From the NCBI RefSeq assembly GCF_014170335.1, contig NZ_LZZS01000014.1:1-64000 (forward strand): a stretch of 64,000 bases of DNA, in the 5' to 3' direction. Both the position numbers and the translations under genes were made by a program. A model generated the notes under the pieces. The model was not told the origin of the DNA. It saw only the letters and a list, made by a program, of their open reading frames with translations, and did not search any database. The stretch comes from Achromobacter sp. UMC46 (GTDB taxonomy: Bacteria > Pseudomonadota > Gammaproteobacteria > Burkholderiales > Burkholderiaceae_B). Below, in pieces: positions 19,219 through 28,006 of the stretch. Positions within the stretch are counted from its first letter, which is position 1; every line of letters starts with the position of its first letter.

Positions 19219-20538
19219 ATGGCCAAATACCGCGACAACCCCGACGCCATCCGCGCCCTGCTGCGCGACACGGAAGTCCACAAGGACCTGTTCATCGACC
19301 AGGAACTGTTCGACCTGGAGATGGAACGCCTGTACGCCAACACCTGGGTCTTTGTCGGCCACGACAGCCAGGTGCCGAACCCGGGCGACTACATCACCAC
19401 CACGGTCGGCAACCAGCCCGTGGTGATGGTCCGGCACAGCGACAAGAGCGTGCGCGTGCTGCACAACCGCTGCCCGCACAAGGGCACGATGGTGGCGGGC
19501 GAAGCCTGCGGCAACACCGGCAAGTTCTTCCGCTGCCCCTACCACGCCTGGACCTTCAAGACGGACGGCAGCCTGCTGTCGATCCCGCTGAAGAAAGGCT
19601 ACGAAAACACCGGGCTCGAGAACTGCGAAGCCAGCCAGGGCATGGCGGCCGTCAAGGACGTGAAGAACCATCGCGGTTTCGTGTTCTGCCGCCTGAACCC
19701 GGAAGGCCAGTCGTTCGAGGACTTCTTCGGTGAATCGCTGTCTACCCTGGACAACATGGTCGACCGCTCGCCCGAAGGCCGGCTGGAAGTCGCCGGCGGC
19801 GTGCTGCGCTACATGCATCGCTGCAACTGGAAGATGCTGGTCGACAACCAGACCGACACCTGCCATCCCATGGTGGCGCACGAATCGTCGGCCGGCACGG
19901 CGGTGAAGGTCTGGGAACAGGCGCCGGAAGGCACGCCCAAGCCGATGGCCGTGGAACTGTTCGCGCCCTTCATCTCGCCCTACGAGTTCTTCGAGAACAT
20001 GGGCATCCGCGTGTGGGAGAACGGCCACGGGCACACCGGCGTATCGGACTCCATCCACGCGTCCTATTCCGGCGTGCCGGGCTATTGGGAGGCGATGGTC
20101 TCAGCCTACGGCGAGGAACGCGCCAAGCAGATCCTGGGCGACGTCCGCCACAACACCGTGTACTTCCCCAACATCATGGTGAAAGGCCCGATCCAGACGC
20201 TGCGGATCTTCAAGCCCGTCTCCGCCGACCGCACGCTGGTGGAATCGTGGACGTTCCGCCTCGTCGGCGCGCCCGACCTGCTGCTTGAGCGCACGCTCAT
20301 GTACAACCGGCTGATCAACGCGCCCACCTCGGTCGTCGGTCATGACGACCTGGAAATGTACGAACGCGCGCAGGACGGCCTGAATTCCCGCGCACGCGAC
20401 TGGGTGAACGTCGGCCGGCTGTACACGCCGGGCGAAGCCGGCCAGAAGAACGTGACCACCAACGGCACCAACGAATGGCAGATGCGCAACCAGTACCGCG
20501 CGTGGGGCCGTTACATGACCGGACCGGAGTCGGTATGA
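19219..20538 (+). CDS. iadD: Rieske aromatic ring-hydroxylating oxygenase, large subunit, IadD-like
   Basis: A 439-residue alpha subunit of a Rieske non-heme iron oxygenase. The 2Fe-2S ligands are Cys85, His87, Cys106 and His109 (RCPHKG, then CPYHAW). The mononuclear iron site shows the bridging Asp213 followed by His216 and His221 (DTCHPMVAH), with a C-terminal carboxylate expected in the VVGHDDLEMYERA region. In the iad-type pathway this enzyme oxygenates indole-3-acetate at the pyrrole ring, giving 2-oxindole-3-acetate and its 3-hydroxy derivative; that substrate is inferred from context. It overlaps the beta-subunit gene by 4 bp. The symbol is tentative. Confidence 0.85.
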   Translation: MAKYRDNPDAIRALLRDTEVHKDLFIDQELFDLEMERLYANTWVFVGHDSQVPNPGDYITTTVGNQPVVMVRHSDKSVRVLHNRCPHKGTMVAGEACGNTGKFFRCPYHAWTFKTDGSLLSIPLKKGYENTGLENCEASQGMAAVKDVKNHRGFVFCRLNPEGQSFEDFFGESLSTLDNMVDRSPEGRLEVAGGVLRYMHRCNWKMLVDNQTDTCHPMVAHESSAGTAVKVWEQAPEGTPKPMAVELFAPFISPYEFFENMGIRVWENGHGHTGVSDSIHASYSGVPGYWEAMVSAYGEERAKQILGDVRHNTVYFPNIMVKGPIQTLRIFKPVSADRTLVESWTFRLVGAPDLLLERTLMYNRLINAPTSVVGHDDLEMYERAQDGLNSRARDWVNVGRLYTPGEAGQKNVTTNGTNEWQMRNQYRAWGRYMTGPESV

Positions 20539-21026
20539 GCGCAAGCGACCGCGAGTTGATCGATTTTGTCTACACCGAGGCGCGCCTGCTGGACGAATTG
20601 CGCTTCGAGGACTGGCTGGACCTGTACACCGAAGACGGCTACTACTGGATGCCGCTGACGCACGGCCAGACCGACCCGAAGCTGCACGCTTCGCTGATGT
20701 ACGAAGACAAGCTGCTGCTGCGCGTGCGCGTGGAACGGCTGGCCGGCCAGCGCACGTTTTCGCAGCAGCCGAAAAGCCGGTGCCATCACCTGCTGCAGGC
20801 GCCCACGGTCGAACACGGCCATCCCGAGGCCGCGCCCGGCGAGGGCCGGCATGTCGTGCGCACCGCCTTCCACTATGTCGAAACCCGTCAGGACGCGCAG
20901 ACGCTGTACGCGGGCTGGACCACGCATCACCTGGTAGAACAGGACGGCGCACTGCGCATCCGCTTGAAACGCGTTGACCTCGTCAACTGCGATGCCGCCT
21001 TCGGCAATATCCAATTGTTCATGTAG
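20535..21026 (+). CDS. iadE: Rieske oxygenase small (beta) subunit, IadE-like
   Basis: A 163-residue beta subunit with the SnoaL/NTF2-like fold (LDELRFEDWLDLYTEDGYYWMPL; QPKSRCHHLLQAPTVE), needed for the structure of alpha3beta3 oxygenases. It starts in the ATGA overlap with the large-subunit gene, so the subunits are made together. It has no catalytic metal site of its own. The symbol is tentative and follows the iad naming. Confidence 0.85.
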   Translation: MSASDRELIDFVYTEARLLDELRFEDWLDLYTEDGYYWMPLTHGQTDPKLHASLMYEDKLLLRVRVERLAGQRTFSQQPKSRCHHLLQAPTVEHGHPEAAPGEGRHVVRTAFHYVETRQDAQTLYAGWTTHHLVEQDGALRIRLKRVDLVNCDAAFGNIQLFM

Positions 21027-21035
21027 GAGCGGCTT

Positions 21036-22670
21036 GTGAGCACCACGGTCCATCAGGCTTTCCGCGACACCGCGCAGCGACACGGCGCCCAGCCCTTCCT
21101 GTGCATCCTGCCGGAAACGGCCGGCATCTACGGCATCGAGGCGGGCGAGCTTTCCTACGCCAAGGCGGCGGATGCCATCGAATCGCTGCGCGCCGCCTAT
21201 GAACGCGCGGGCTACGGGCACGGCCACCGCGCCGGCCTGCTGCTGGAGAACCGCCCGTCGTTCTTCCTGCACTGGTTCGCGTTGAATGCGCTGGGCGTGT
21301 CGGTCGTGCCGATCAACCCCGACCTGCGCGCCGCCGAACTGGAATACCTGACGGGCCATTCCGAGATCGCGCTGGCCGTCGCCTTGCCCGAACGCCACGC
21401 CGATCTGCTGGCGGCCGCCGCCCGCGCGGACCGCCCCTTGCGCGTGATGGGCCCGGACGACGTGCCGCCCGCCGCGCCTTTCGCGCCGCCGCTGGGTGAC
21501 GCCGCGCCGACCGAACTGAGCGAATGCGCGCTGCTCTACACGTCGGGCACCACCGGCCGCCCCAAGGGTTGCATCCTGCCCAACCGCTACTTCCTGCACG
21601 CGGGCGGCTGGTACGCCCGCATCGGCGGACTGGCCGCGTTGCGGCCCGGCCAGGAACGCATGCTGACCCCGCTGCCGCTTGTCCACATGAACGCGATGGC
21701 GTATTCGGCCATGGCCATGGTGCTGACGGGCGGCTGCCTGATTCCGCTGGACCGCTTCCACCCCAAGACCTGGTGGAGCAGCGTGCGGGAATCCGGCGCC
21801 ACCGTCCTGCATTACCTGGGCGTCATGCCCGCCATCCTGATGAAGGCGCCGCCGTCGGGCACCGACCTGCAACCCGCCATCCGCTTCGGGTTCGGCGCAG
21901 GCGTGGACCGCAAGCTGCACGCGCCGTTTGAAGCGCGCTTCGGCTTCCCGCTGCTGGAAGCGTGGGCCATGACCGAAACCGGGGCTGGGGCCGTCATCAT
22001 CGCCAACCAGGAGCCGCGCCACATCGGCACCAGCAGCTTCGGCCGCGAGGAAGACGACGTGGACGTGCGCATCGTGACCGACGCCGGCCAGCCGGCCGCC
22101 GCGGGCGAGCACGGCGAATTGCTGGTGCGCCACGCCGGCGGCGACCCCCGCTACGGCTTCTTCGCCGGTTACCTGAAAGACGAGGCCGCCACCGCCGAAG
22201 CCTGGCAGGACGGCTGGTTCCATACCGGCGACATCGTGCGCCGCGAGGAAGACGGCGCGCTGCGTTTCGTCGACCGCAAGAAGAACGTGATCCGCCGCAG
22301 CGGAGAGAACATTTCGGCCGTGGAAGTGGAAAGCGTGCTGATGCAGCACCCGCTGGTCAAGGCCGTGGCGGTCGCCGCCGTGCCCGATCCCGTGCGCGGC
22401 GACGAGGTGCTGGCCTGCGTGGTGCCCGAATCCCTGCCGGCGGACGCCGCCGCCATGGCGGAGGCCGCGCGCGGCATCGTGCAGTGGTGCCTGGAACAGC
22501 TGGCGTACTACAAGGCGCCCGGGTACGTGGCCTTTGTGGACAGCCTGCCGCTGACCACCACCAACAAGATCCAGCGCGGCGAGATGAAGGCGCTGGCGCC
22601 GACGTTGCCCGGCACCGCCAGTTGCGTGGACACGACCGGCATGAAAAAGCGCCAGGAGGCGCCGCGATGA
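21036..22670 (+). CDS. ATP-dependent acyl-CoA synthetase (AMP-forming)
   Basis: A 544-residue adenylate-forming enzyme of the ANL superfamily that activates a carboxylic acid to its CoA thioester. The P-loop-like motif YTSGTTGRPKG lies near residues 168-178, the hinge region WFHTGDI near 396-402, and the catalytic lysine is expected in NKIQRG near 511. The start is a GTG at 21036, 9 bp after the beta subunit gene. In this pathway I infer that it activates the oxygenated indole-acetate (3-hydroxy-2-oxindole-3-acetate) so that the acetyl side chain can be cleaved off as acetyl-CoA. The next gene overlaps by 4 bp. Confidence 0.88.
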   Translation: MSTTVHQAFRDTAQRHGAQPFLCILPETAGIYGIEAGELSYAKAADAIESLRAAYERAGYGHGHRAGLLLENRPSFFLHWFALNALGVSVVPINPDLRAAELEYLTGHSEIALAVALPERHADLLAAAARADRPLRVMGPDDVPPAAPFAPPLGDAAPTELSECALLYTSGTTGRPKGCILPNRYFLHAGGWYARIGGLAALRPGQERMLTPLPLVHMNAMAYSAMAMVLTGGCLIPLDRFHPKTWWSSVRESGATVLHYLGVMPAILMKAPPSGTDLQPAIRFGFGAGVDRKLHAPFEARFGFPLLEAWAMTETGAGAVIIANQEPRHIGTSSFGREEDDVDVRIVTDAGQPAAAGEHGELLVRHAGGDPRYGFFAGYLKDEAATAEAWQDGWFHTGDIVRREEDGALRFVDRKKNVIRRSGENISAVEVESVLMQHPLVKAVAVAAVPDPVRGDEVLACVVPESLPADAAAMAEAARGIVQWCLEQLAYYKAPGYVAFVDSLPLTTTNKIQRGEMKALAPTLPGTASCVDTTGMKKRQEAPR

Positions 22671-23836
22671 GCCGCCTGGGCTATGACGGCATCGTGGCGG
22701 CCCTGCCCGTCACGATCCCGTACGAACGCTACTCCACGCACGCCGCCCACTGGTGGCTGGGACGCGCGCTGGGCGCGCTGATCCGGCAGGCGGGCGTGGC
22801 CAAGGCCGATGTCGACGGCCTGTGCGTGTCCAGTTTCACGCTCGCGCCCGACACGGCAGTGGGCCTGGTCCAGCATCTGGGCATGAGCCCGCGCTGGCTG
22901 GACCACATCCCCATGGGCGGCGCCAGCGGCGTGGCGGCCCTGCGCCGCGCGGCTCGCGCCGTGCAGGCCGGCGACGCGAACATCGTGGCCTGCATCGCGG
23001 GCGACACCAACCATGTGGATTCCTTCCGCAACACGGTCAGCCAGTTCTCGCGCTTCGCGCAGGACGCCGTCTACCCCTATGGCGCGGGCGGACCGAACGC
23101 CAGTTTCGCGCTGCTGACCGCGAACTACATGCGCGCGACCGGCGCTACGCGCGAAGACTTCGGCAAGCTGTGCGTGGCGCAGCGCGACAACGCGCTGCGC
23201 TATCCGCACGCGCTGATGAAAAAGCCGCTGAGCTTGCAGCAATACCTGGACGCGCGGGTCATCACCGACCCGATCCACCTGTTCGACTGCGTGATGCCCT
23301 GCGCGGGCGCCGATGCCTTCCTGGTAATGCGTGAAGAACAGGCCCGCGCGCTGAACCTGCCGTATGCCCGCATCCTGTCCACCATCGAACGGCACAACGC
23401 CTGGATCGACGATCCGATCCAGACGCGCGGCGGCTGGACCCTGGACATCGACGAACTCTACGGCCAGGCCGGCGCCACGCCCGCCGACATGGACTTCCTG
23501 CAAGCCTATGACGACTACCCCGTCATCAACCTGATGCAGATCGAAGACCTGGGTTTCTGCGAAAAAGGCGCCGCGCCGGAATTCGTCCGCGACAACACCT
23601 TCACCGTCGACGGCAGCTTCCCCTTCAACACCAACGGCGGCCAGCTGTCGGTGGGCCAGGCGGGCGCGGCGGGCGGCTATCTGGGCATGGTCGAGGCGCT
23701 GCGCCAGCTTGCCGGCACGGCCGGTGGCACCCAGGTGGCCGATGCCCGCATCGGCATGGTCAGCGGCTTCGGCATGATCAATTACGACCGCGGGCTGTGC
23801 ACCGCCGCGGCCATTCTGGCCAGGAGCGACGCATGA
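22667..23836 (+). CDS. Thiolase-like protein lacking the catalytic cysteine (Ltp2/SCP-x type), probable retro-aldolase subunit
   Basis: A 389-residue thiolase-superfamily protein. The position of the nucleophilic cysteine reads MGGASG, with Ala86 where Cys is expected, and the C-terminal CxGGGxG loop reads SGFGMINYDRG with a tyrosine. NGG and a modified GHPxGASG-like segment (VGQAGAAGG) are kept. This is the pattern of Ltp2-type proteins, which are not thiolases but retro-aldolases working with a DUF35 partner in steroid side-chain degradation. The next gene encodes exactly such a DUF35 domain and overlaps by 4 bp. I infer cleavage of 3-hydroxy-2-oxindole-3-acetyl-CoA to isatin and acetyl-CoA. 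The family is sure; the reaction is inference. Confidence 0.85.
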   Translation: MSRLGYDGIVAALPVTIPYERYSTHAAHWWLGRALGALIRQAGVAKADVDGLCVSSFTLAPDTAVGLVQHLGMSPRWLDHIPMGGASGVAALRRAARAVQAGDANIVACIAGDTNHVDSFRNTVSQFSRFAQDAVYPYGAGGPNASFALLTANYMRATGATREDFGKLCVAQRDNALRYPHALMKKPLSLQQYLDARVITDPIHLFDCVMPCAGADAFLVMREEQARALNLPYARILSTIERHNAWIDDPIQTRGGWTLDIDELYGQAGATPADMDFLQAYDDYPVINLMQIEDLGFCEKGAAPEFVRDNTFTVDGSFPFNTNGGQLSVGQAGAAGGYLGMVEALRQLAGTAGGTQVADARIGMVSGFGMINYDRGLCTAAAILARSDA

Positions 23837-25074
23837 CCGAGCCGCTAGCCAAGCCGCCCCGGAAGAACCCGGTTGCGCGCACCCGCCAGCCCACGCTGCC
23901 GCCCGGCTGGCGCAGCCGCAGCGCGTTGGGGTTGACCGCCGCCGCCGCCGAGGGCCGCTTCGACCTGCAGACCTGCGCCGACTGCGGCGCGGTCCAGTAC
24001 CCGCCCCGCGAGGTCTGCGGCCATTGCCTGTCCGAGCACCTGCCGTGGCGCCCGGCCGATCCCAACGGCGTGCTGCTGGTCAGCACCGTCCTGCACCACA
24101 GTAACGACCTGTACTTCCGCGAACGCCTGCCGTGGCGCGTGGGCACCGTGCGCATGGACGCCGGCCCCTCCGTCGTGGCCCACGTCCACCAGGACTGCGC
24201 CGACGGCGCGCGCGTGCGGCTGACGCTGAAACTGGACCGCGGCGGTCAGGCCGTGATGATCGCCCTGCCAGAAAGGAATACCCCGAACATGGAAGACGAC
24301 AAGACCTTGCGCGAGACCTCGTGCGATCCGAAGTTCCGCCGCGCGCTGGTCACGGACGGCAAGTCCGCGGTCGGCCAGGCGGTGGCGCGCGCCCTGCTGG
24401 ACGCGGGCTGCCCGGCCGTGTTCCTGGGCGATCCCCAGACCTGGAAGCGCGACGACGCCTTCGACGCCCTGGCCGCCGACCCGCGCGTGCAGACCGTCGC
24501 GCTGGACGTCACCGACACCGATTCGGTCGAACGCGTCGCCGCTTCGATCGGCGGCAAGGTCGAGATCCTGGTGAACACCGCCGATCTGGAACGTGAAGGC
24601 GGCCTGCTCGGCCGCAAGGACGTAAACACCGCGCGCGACGCCATGGACGTGAACGTGCTGGGCCTGATGCGGCTGGCGCAATGCTTCGGCCCGGCGCTGT
24701 GCGGCCGCGCCGCCGACGGGGTGAACAGCGCGACCGCCTGGGTCAACGTGCTGTCCATCTACGCGCACATGAACCTGCCGGCGCGCGGCATGTGGTCGGC
24801 ATCCAAGGCCGCCGCGCTGTCGCTGGCCCAATGCCTGCGCGCCGAAATGCGCGGCGCGGGGGTGCGGGTGGTGAACGTGTTCCCCGGCCCCGTGGACCAC
24901 GAATGGGAACAACGCACGCCCCCGCCGCGCGTGGCGCCCGCCGCAATCGCCGCCGCCATCGTGCGCGCGCTGAAGGACGGCATTGAAGACGTGTACGTCG
25001 GCGACGTCGCGCAGGAATTCCGCGCCCGGCTGGCCGAGAACCCCAAGGGACTGGAACGGGAACTGGGCGCCTGA
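23833..25074 (+). CDS. Fusion of DUF35 (zinc ribbon and OB-fold) with a degenerate short-chain dehydrogenase domain
   Basis: A 413-residue two-part protein. Residues about 42-150 form a DUF35 unit: a rubredoxin-like zinc ribbon with Cys48, Cys51, Cys62 and Cys65, then an OB-fold (WRVGTVRMDAGPSVVAHVH). Residues about 168-413 form an SDR fold, but the glycine motif is altered (VTDGKSAVG), the NNAG motif is NTAD, and the catalytic tyrosine of YxxxK is Trp321 (WSASK, Lys325), with Ser308 kept. The SDR half therefore looks like a non-catalytic or altered module. DUF35 partners of thiolase-like proteins supply the CoA-binding face of retro-aldolases. It overlaps the thiolase-like gene by 4 bp. Confidence 0.85.
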   Translation: MTEPLAKPPRKNPVARTRQPTLPPGWRSRSALGLTAAAAEGRFDLQTCADCGAVQYPPREVCGHCLSEHLPWRPADPNGVLLVSTVLHHSNDLYFRERLPWRVGTVRMDAGPSVVAHVHQDCADGARVRLTLKLDRGGQAVMIALPERNTPNMEDDKTLRETSCDPKFRRALVTDGKSAVGQAVARALLDAGCPAVFLGDPQTWKRDDAFDALAADPRVQTVALDVTDTDSVERVAASIGGKVEILVNTADLEREGGLLGRKDVNTARDAMDVNVLGLMRLAQCFGPALCGRAADGVNSATAWVNVLSIYAHMNLPARGMWSASKAAALSLAQCLRAEMRGAGVRVVNVFPGPVDHEWEQRTPPPRVAPAAIAAAIVRALKDGIEDVYVGDVAQEFRARLAENPKGLERELGA

Positions 25075-25117
25075 CGGCCCCTTTCCCGATAACGCACGAA
25101 CCAAGAGGAACAACAGC

Positions 25118-25903
25118 ATGAGCCAGAACATTCTTGCCCAATTCATGTCGGAACTCGTGTCGGGCCGCATCGGCCTGGTGGACCTGACCGAAACACTGAC
25201 GCCGGAATTCCCCACCATCGTGCTGCCGCCGGAATTCGGCCAGGCATGGCCGTTCCGCATGGAAGAGATTTCGCGCTACGACGAACGCGGCCCGGCCTGG
25301 TACTGGAACAACTTCTCGTGCTCGGAACACACGGGCACGCACTTCGACGCGCCGGCCCACTGGGTCACGGGCAAGGACCAGCCCGACAACACCGTGGACA
25401 CGATCCCCATCGAGTCTTTCATCGCCAGCGCCTCTGTCATCGACTGTTCCGCCGAAGCCCGCGACAACCCGGACTTCCTGTTGACCATCGACTTCGTGAA
25501 GAAGTGGGAAGAGACGCACGGCCGCATCCCGGCACGCTCTTGGGTGCTGATGCGCACCGACTGGTCCAAGCGCGCCAAACCCGCCGAATACCTGAACATG
25601 CAGGCGGACGGCGCGCACTCGCCCGGCCCCGACGCCGACGTCGTGCCGTGGCTGATCAAGGAACGCGACGTACACGGCTTCGGCACCGAATCCGTCGGCA
25701 CCGACGCCGGGCAGGCCCATCACCTGAATCCGCCCTACCCCTGCCACTACTACATGCACGGCAACAACCGCTACGGCCTGCAGTGCCTGACGAACCTGGA
25801 TCAACTGCCGCCCACCGGCGCGGTGATCTTCTCGGCGCCGCTCAAGATCCGCAGCGGCTCGGGCAGCCCCCTGCGCGTGCTGGCGCTGGCGCCCAAGGCC
25901 TGA
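25118..25903 (+). CDS. Cyclase-family metal hydrolase, isatin hydrolase / kynurenine formamidase-like
   Basis: A 261-residue member of the cyclase (PF04199) family with the metal-binding motif HxGTHxDxPxH at His71, His75, Asp77 and His81, preceded by YWNNFSCSEH. Members include isatin hydrolase, which opens isatin to isatinate with Mn, and kynurenine formamidase. It has a longer insert than the ~210-residue formamidases. The start at 25118 follows AAGAGGAA. In this operon opening of the isatin lactam fits the neighbouring aryl 2-oxoacid oxidoreductase, which could then act on isatinate. Substrate is inferred, not seen. Confidence 0.85.
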   Translation: MSQNILAQFMSELVSGRIGLVDLTETLTPEFPTIVLPPEFGQAWPFRMEEISRYDERGPAWYWNNFSCSEHTGTHFDAPAHWVTGKDQPDNTVDTIPIESFIASASVIDCSAEARDNPDFLLTIDFVKKWEETHGRIPARSWVLMRTDWSKRAKPAEYLNMQADGAHSPGPDADVVPWLIKERDVHGFGTESVGTDAGQAHHLNPPYPCHYYMHGNNRYGLQCLTNLDQLPPTGAVIFSAPLKIRSGSGSPLRVLALAPKA

Positions 25904-25935
25904 CCGGCCGCGGCCACAACGAACAAAGGGATTCC

Positions 25936-26664
25936 ATGACACAAGCGAATGTTGCCCTCGTCACCGGCGGCAGCGCCGGCATCGGCGCTGAAATCTGCCG
26001 CAGCATGCTGGACGCGGGCTACGAAGTGATTTCGATGGCGCGCCGCGCCGCCGACTTCACCCACCCGCGCCTGCACAACATGCAGGTGGACCTGCTGGAC
26101 GCGGATGCCACCGCGCAGGCCGGCCGTGAGGCCGCCGCCAAATTCCCCATCAGCCACGTCATCCACAACGCGGGCGTCATCTGGCCGAACCTGCTGCCGC
26201 AGGTCACGCAGGAAGAGCTGCACGGCCTGACGCAGATCCATCTGGGCGCCGCGATATCCCTGGTGCAGGCGGCGCTGCCCGGCATGCAGGAACGCCAGTT
26301 CGGCCGCATCGTGATGATGTCGTCGCGCGGCGCGCTGGGCCTGCCCACCCGCACCGCCTATTCGGCCACCAAGGCCGGCATGGTCGGCATGGCGCGCACC
26401 TGGTCGCTGGAATTGGCGCCTTACGGCATCACGGTCAACGTGGTGGCGCCCGGCCCCATCCAGACGGACATGTTCTACGAAGTGATCGAACCCGGCAGCG
26501 AACGCGAAAAGCAGCTGGCCAACGGCATCCCGGTCAAGCGCCTGGGCCGTTCGGACGATGTGGCGCGCGCCGTGATGTTCTTCGCCGACCCCGCCAACAG
26601 CTTCGTCACCGGACAGACTTTGTTTGTGTGCGGTGGCGCCAGCGTCAGTTCCATCACCATCTGA
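25936..26664 (+). CDS. Short-chain dehydrogenase/reductase (classical SDR)
   Basis: A 242-residue SDR with intact motifs: TGGSAGIG at residues 10-17 for cofactor binding, NAG (HNAGVIW), catalytic Ser129, Tyr142 and Lys146 (YSATK). FabG-like in form. It is the last enzyme gene before the transporter genes, 32 bp after the cyclase gene. A role in oxidising or reducing a hydroxy-oxindole intermediate (for example dioxindole to isatin) is possible. Compared with the degenerate SDR domain fused to DUF35 in the same operon, this one should be fully active. Confidence 0.86.
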   Translation: MTQANVALVTGGSAGIGAEICRSMLDAGYEVISMARRAADFTHPRLHNMQVDLLDADATAQAGREAAAKFPISHVIHNAGVIWPNLLPQVTQEELHGLTQIHLGAAISLVQAALPGMQERQFGRIVMMSSRGALGLPTRTAYSATKAGMVGMARTWSLELAPYGITVNVVAPGPIQTDMFYEVIEPGSEREKQLANGIPVKRLGRSDDVARAVMFFADPANSFVTGQTLFVCGGASVSSITI

Positions 26665-26839
26665 CCAAGCGCGGCGTCCCTCTGTCGTCGGGTTTTAACG
26701 GATAGGTAAGCATCAGTACCACGTCTACAGTGCTCATCCTTGCGTGTTAGAAATTTTAAGCAACAAGTAATTCCCGCAGTTCCCCGTTTTCTCCGCTTTT
26801 CAACCGCACGCCCATTGCTCCCTATCCGGAGGTTTTGCC

Positions 26840-27991
26840 ATGCTGTCGAAGAAACTCCCCCTGGCCGCGGCCGCCGCCGTCGCCGCCCTGTTCGCCCTGC
26901 CCGCCCTGGCCCAAGTCAAAGTGGGCGTCGTCACGTCGTCCACCGGCCCCACCGCGCTGGTCGGCATTCCGCAGAAGAACACGGTGCCGCTGCTGCCCAA
27001 GAAGATCGGTGACCTGACCATCGAGTACATCTCGCTGGACGACGCCAGCGATTCCACCAACTCGGTCACCGCCTTCAAGAAGCTGATCTCGGAGCAGAAC
27101 GTGGACGCGCTGATCGGCCCGTCGGGTTCGCCCAACGCCATGGGCGTGATCCAGTTCGCCGCGGAAGCCGGCGTGCCGATGCTGGCCCCGGTAGGCACGG
27201 CAGCGGTCGTGCTGCCCATGAACGAACAGAAGAAGTGGGTGTTCAAGACCACGCAGAACGACGACATCATCGCCCGCGCGCTGGTGGACCACATGGTCAA
27301 GACTGGTGTGAAGACGGTCGGCTTCATCGGCCTGAACGATCCCTACGGCGAGAACTGGTCCAAGGTCTTCTCGGGCCTGGCCGCCGAAAAGGGCATCAAG
27401 GTCACCGCCAACGAACGCTATCTGCGCTTTGACAGCTCGGTCACCGGCCAGGCGCTGAAGATCCTGGCCGCCAAGCCGGACGCCGTGCTGGTGGCCGCCC
27501 CCGGCGCCGCCAGCGTGCTGCCGCAGACGACCCTGTTCGATCAGGGCTACAAGGGCAAGTTCTACCAGACTCACGGCGCTGCGTTGCCCGACTTCCTGAA
27601 GCTGGGCGGCAAGAAGGTCGAAGGCACGGTGCTGGCCGCCAGCCTGATGCTGGTGCTGCCGGAGATGCCGGACAGCAACCCGTCCAAGCAGGTCGCCAGC
27701 GACTACATCGCGGCCTACGAAAAGCTCAACGGCTCCAAGCCCGCCACCTTCGGCGCCAACGTCTACGACGCCGGCCTGCTGCTGGAGAAGGCCGTGCCGT
27801 TGGCGGAAAAGGCCGGCAAGCCGGGCACCAAGGAGTTCCGCAGCGCGTTGCGCGATGCGCTGGAACAGACCAAGGAGCTGGTGGGCACGCAGGGCGTCTA
27901 CAACATGAGCGCCGCCGACCACAGCGGCTTCGACGACCGCGGCCGCGAACTCATCACCGTGAAAGACGGCAACTGGACGCTCGTCAAGTAA
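26840..27991 (+). CDS. Branched-chain amino acid type ABC transporter binding protein (LivK-like)
   Basis: A 383-residue periplasmic binding protein of the LivK family, with a signal peptide cleaved near residue 24 (ALPALA, then QVKVGVV). Typical features are SSTGPTALVG near the start of the mature protein and IGPSGSPNAMGV. A GGAGG ribosome-binding site lies at 28-32 of the 26.8-kb region. The 175-bp gap upstream is the largest inside the operon. In this setting the likely ligand is an aromatic acid such as indole-3-acetate rather than leucine, since LivK homologues often bind aromatic acids. Confidence 0.88.
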   Translation: MLSKKLPLAAAAAVAALFALPALAQVKVGVVTSSTGPTALVGIPQKNTVPLLPKKIGDLTIEYISLDDASDSTNSVTAFKKLISEQNVDALIGPSGSPNAMGVIQFAAEAGVPMLAPVGTAAVVLPMNEQKKWVFKTTQNDDIIARALVDHMVKTGVKTVGFIGLNDPYGENWSKVFSGLAAEKGIKVTANERYLRFDSSVTGQALKILAAKPDAVLVAAPGAASVLPQTTLFDQGYKGKFYQTHGAALPDFLKLGGKKVEGTVLAASLMLVLPEMPDSNPSKQVASDYIAAYEKLNGSKPATFGANVYDAGLLLEKAVPLAEKAGKPGTKEFRSALRDALEQTKELVGTQGVYNMSAADHSGFDDRGRELITVKDGNWTLVK

Positions 27992-28006
27992 CGCCACGGA
28001 CCACGC

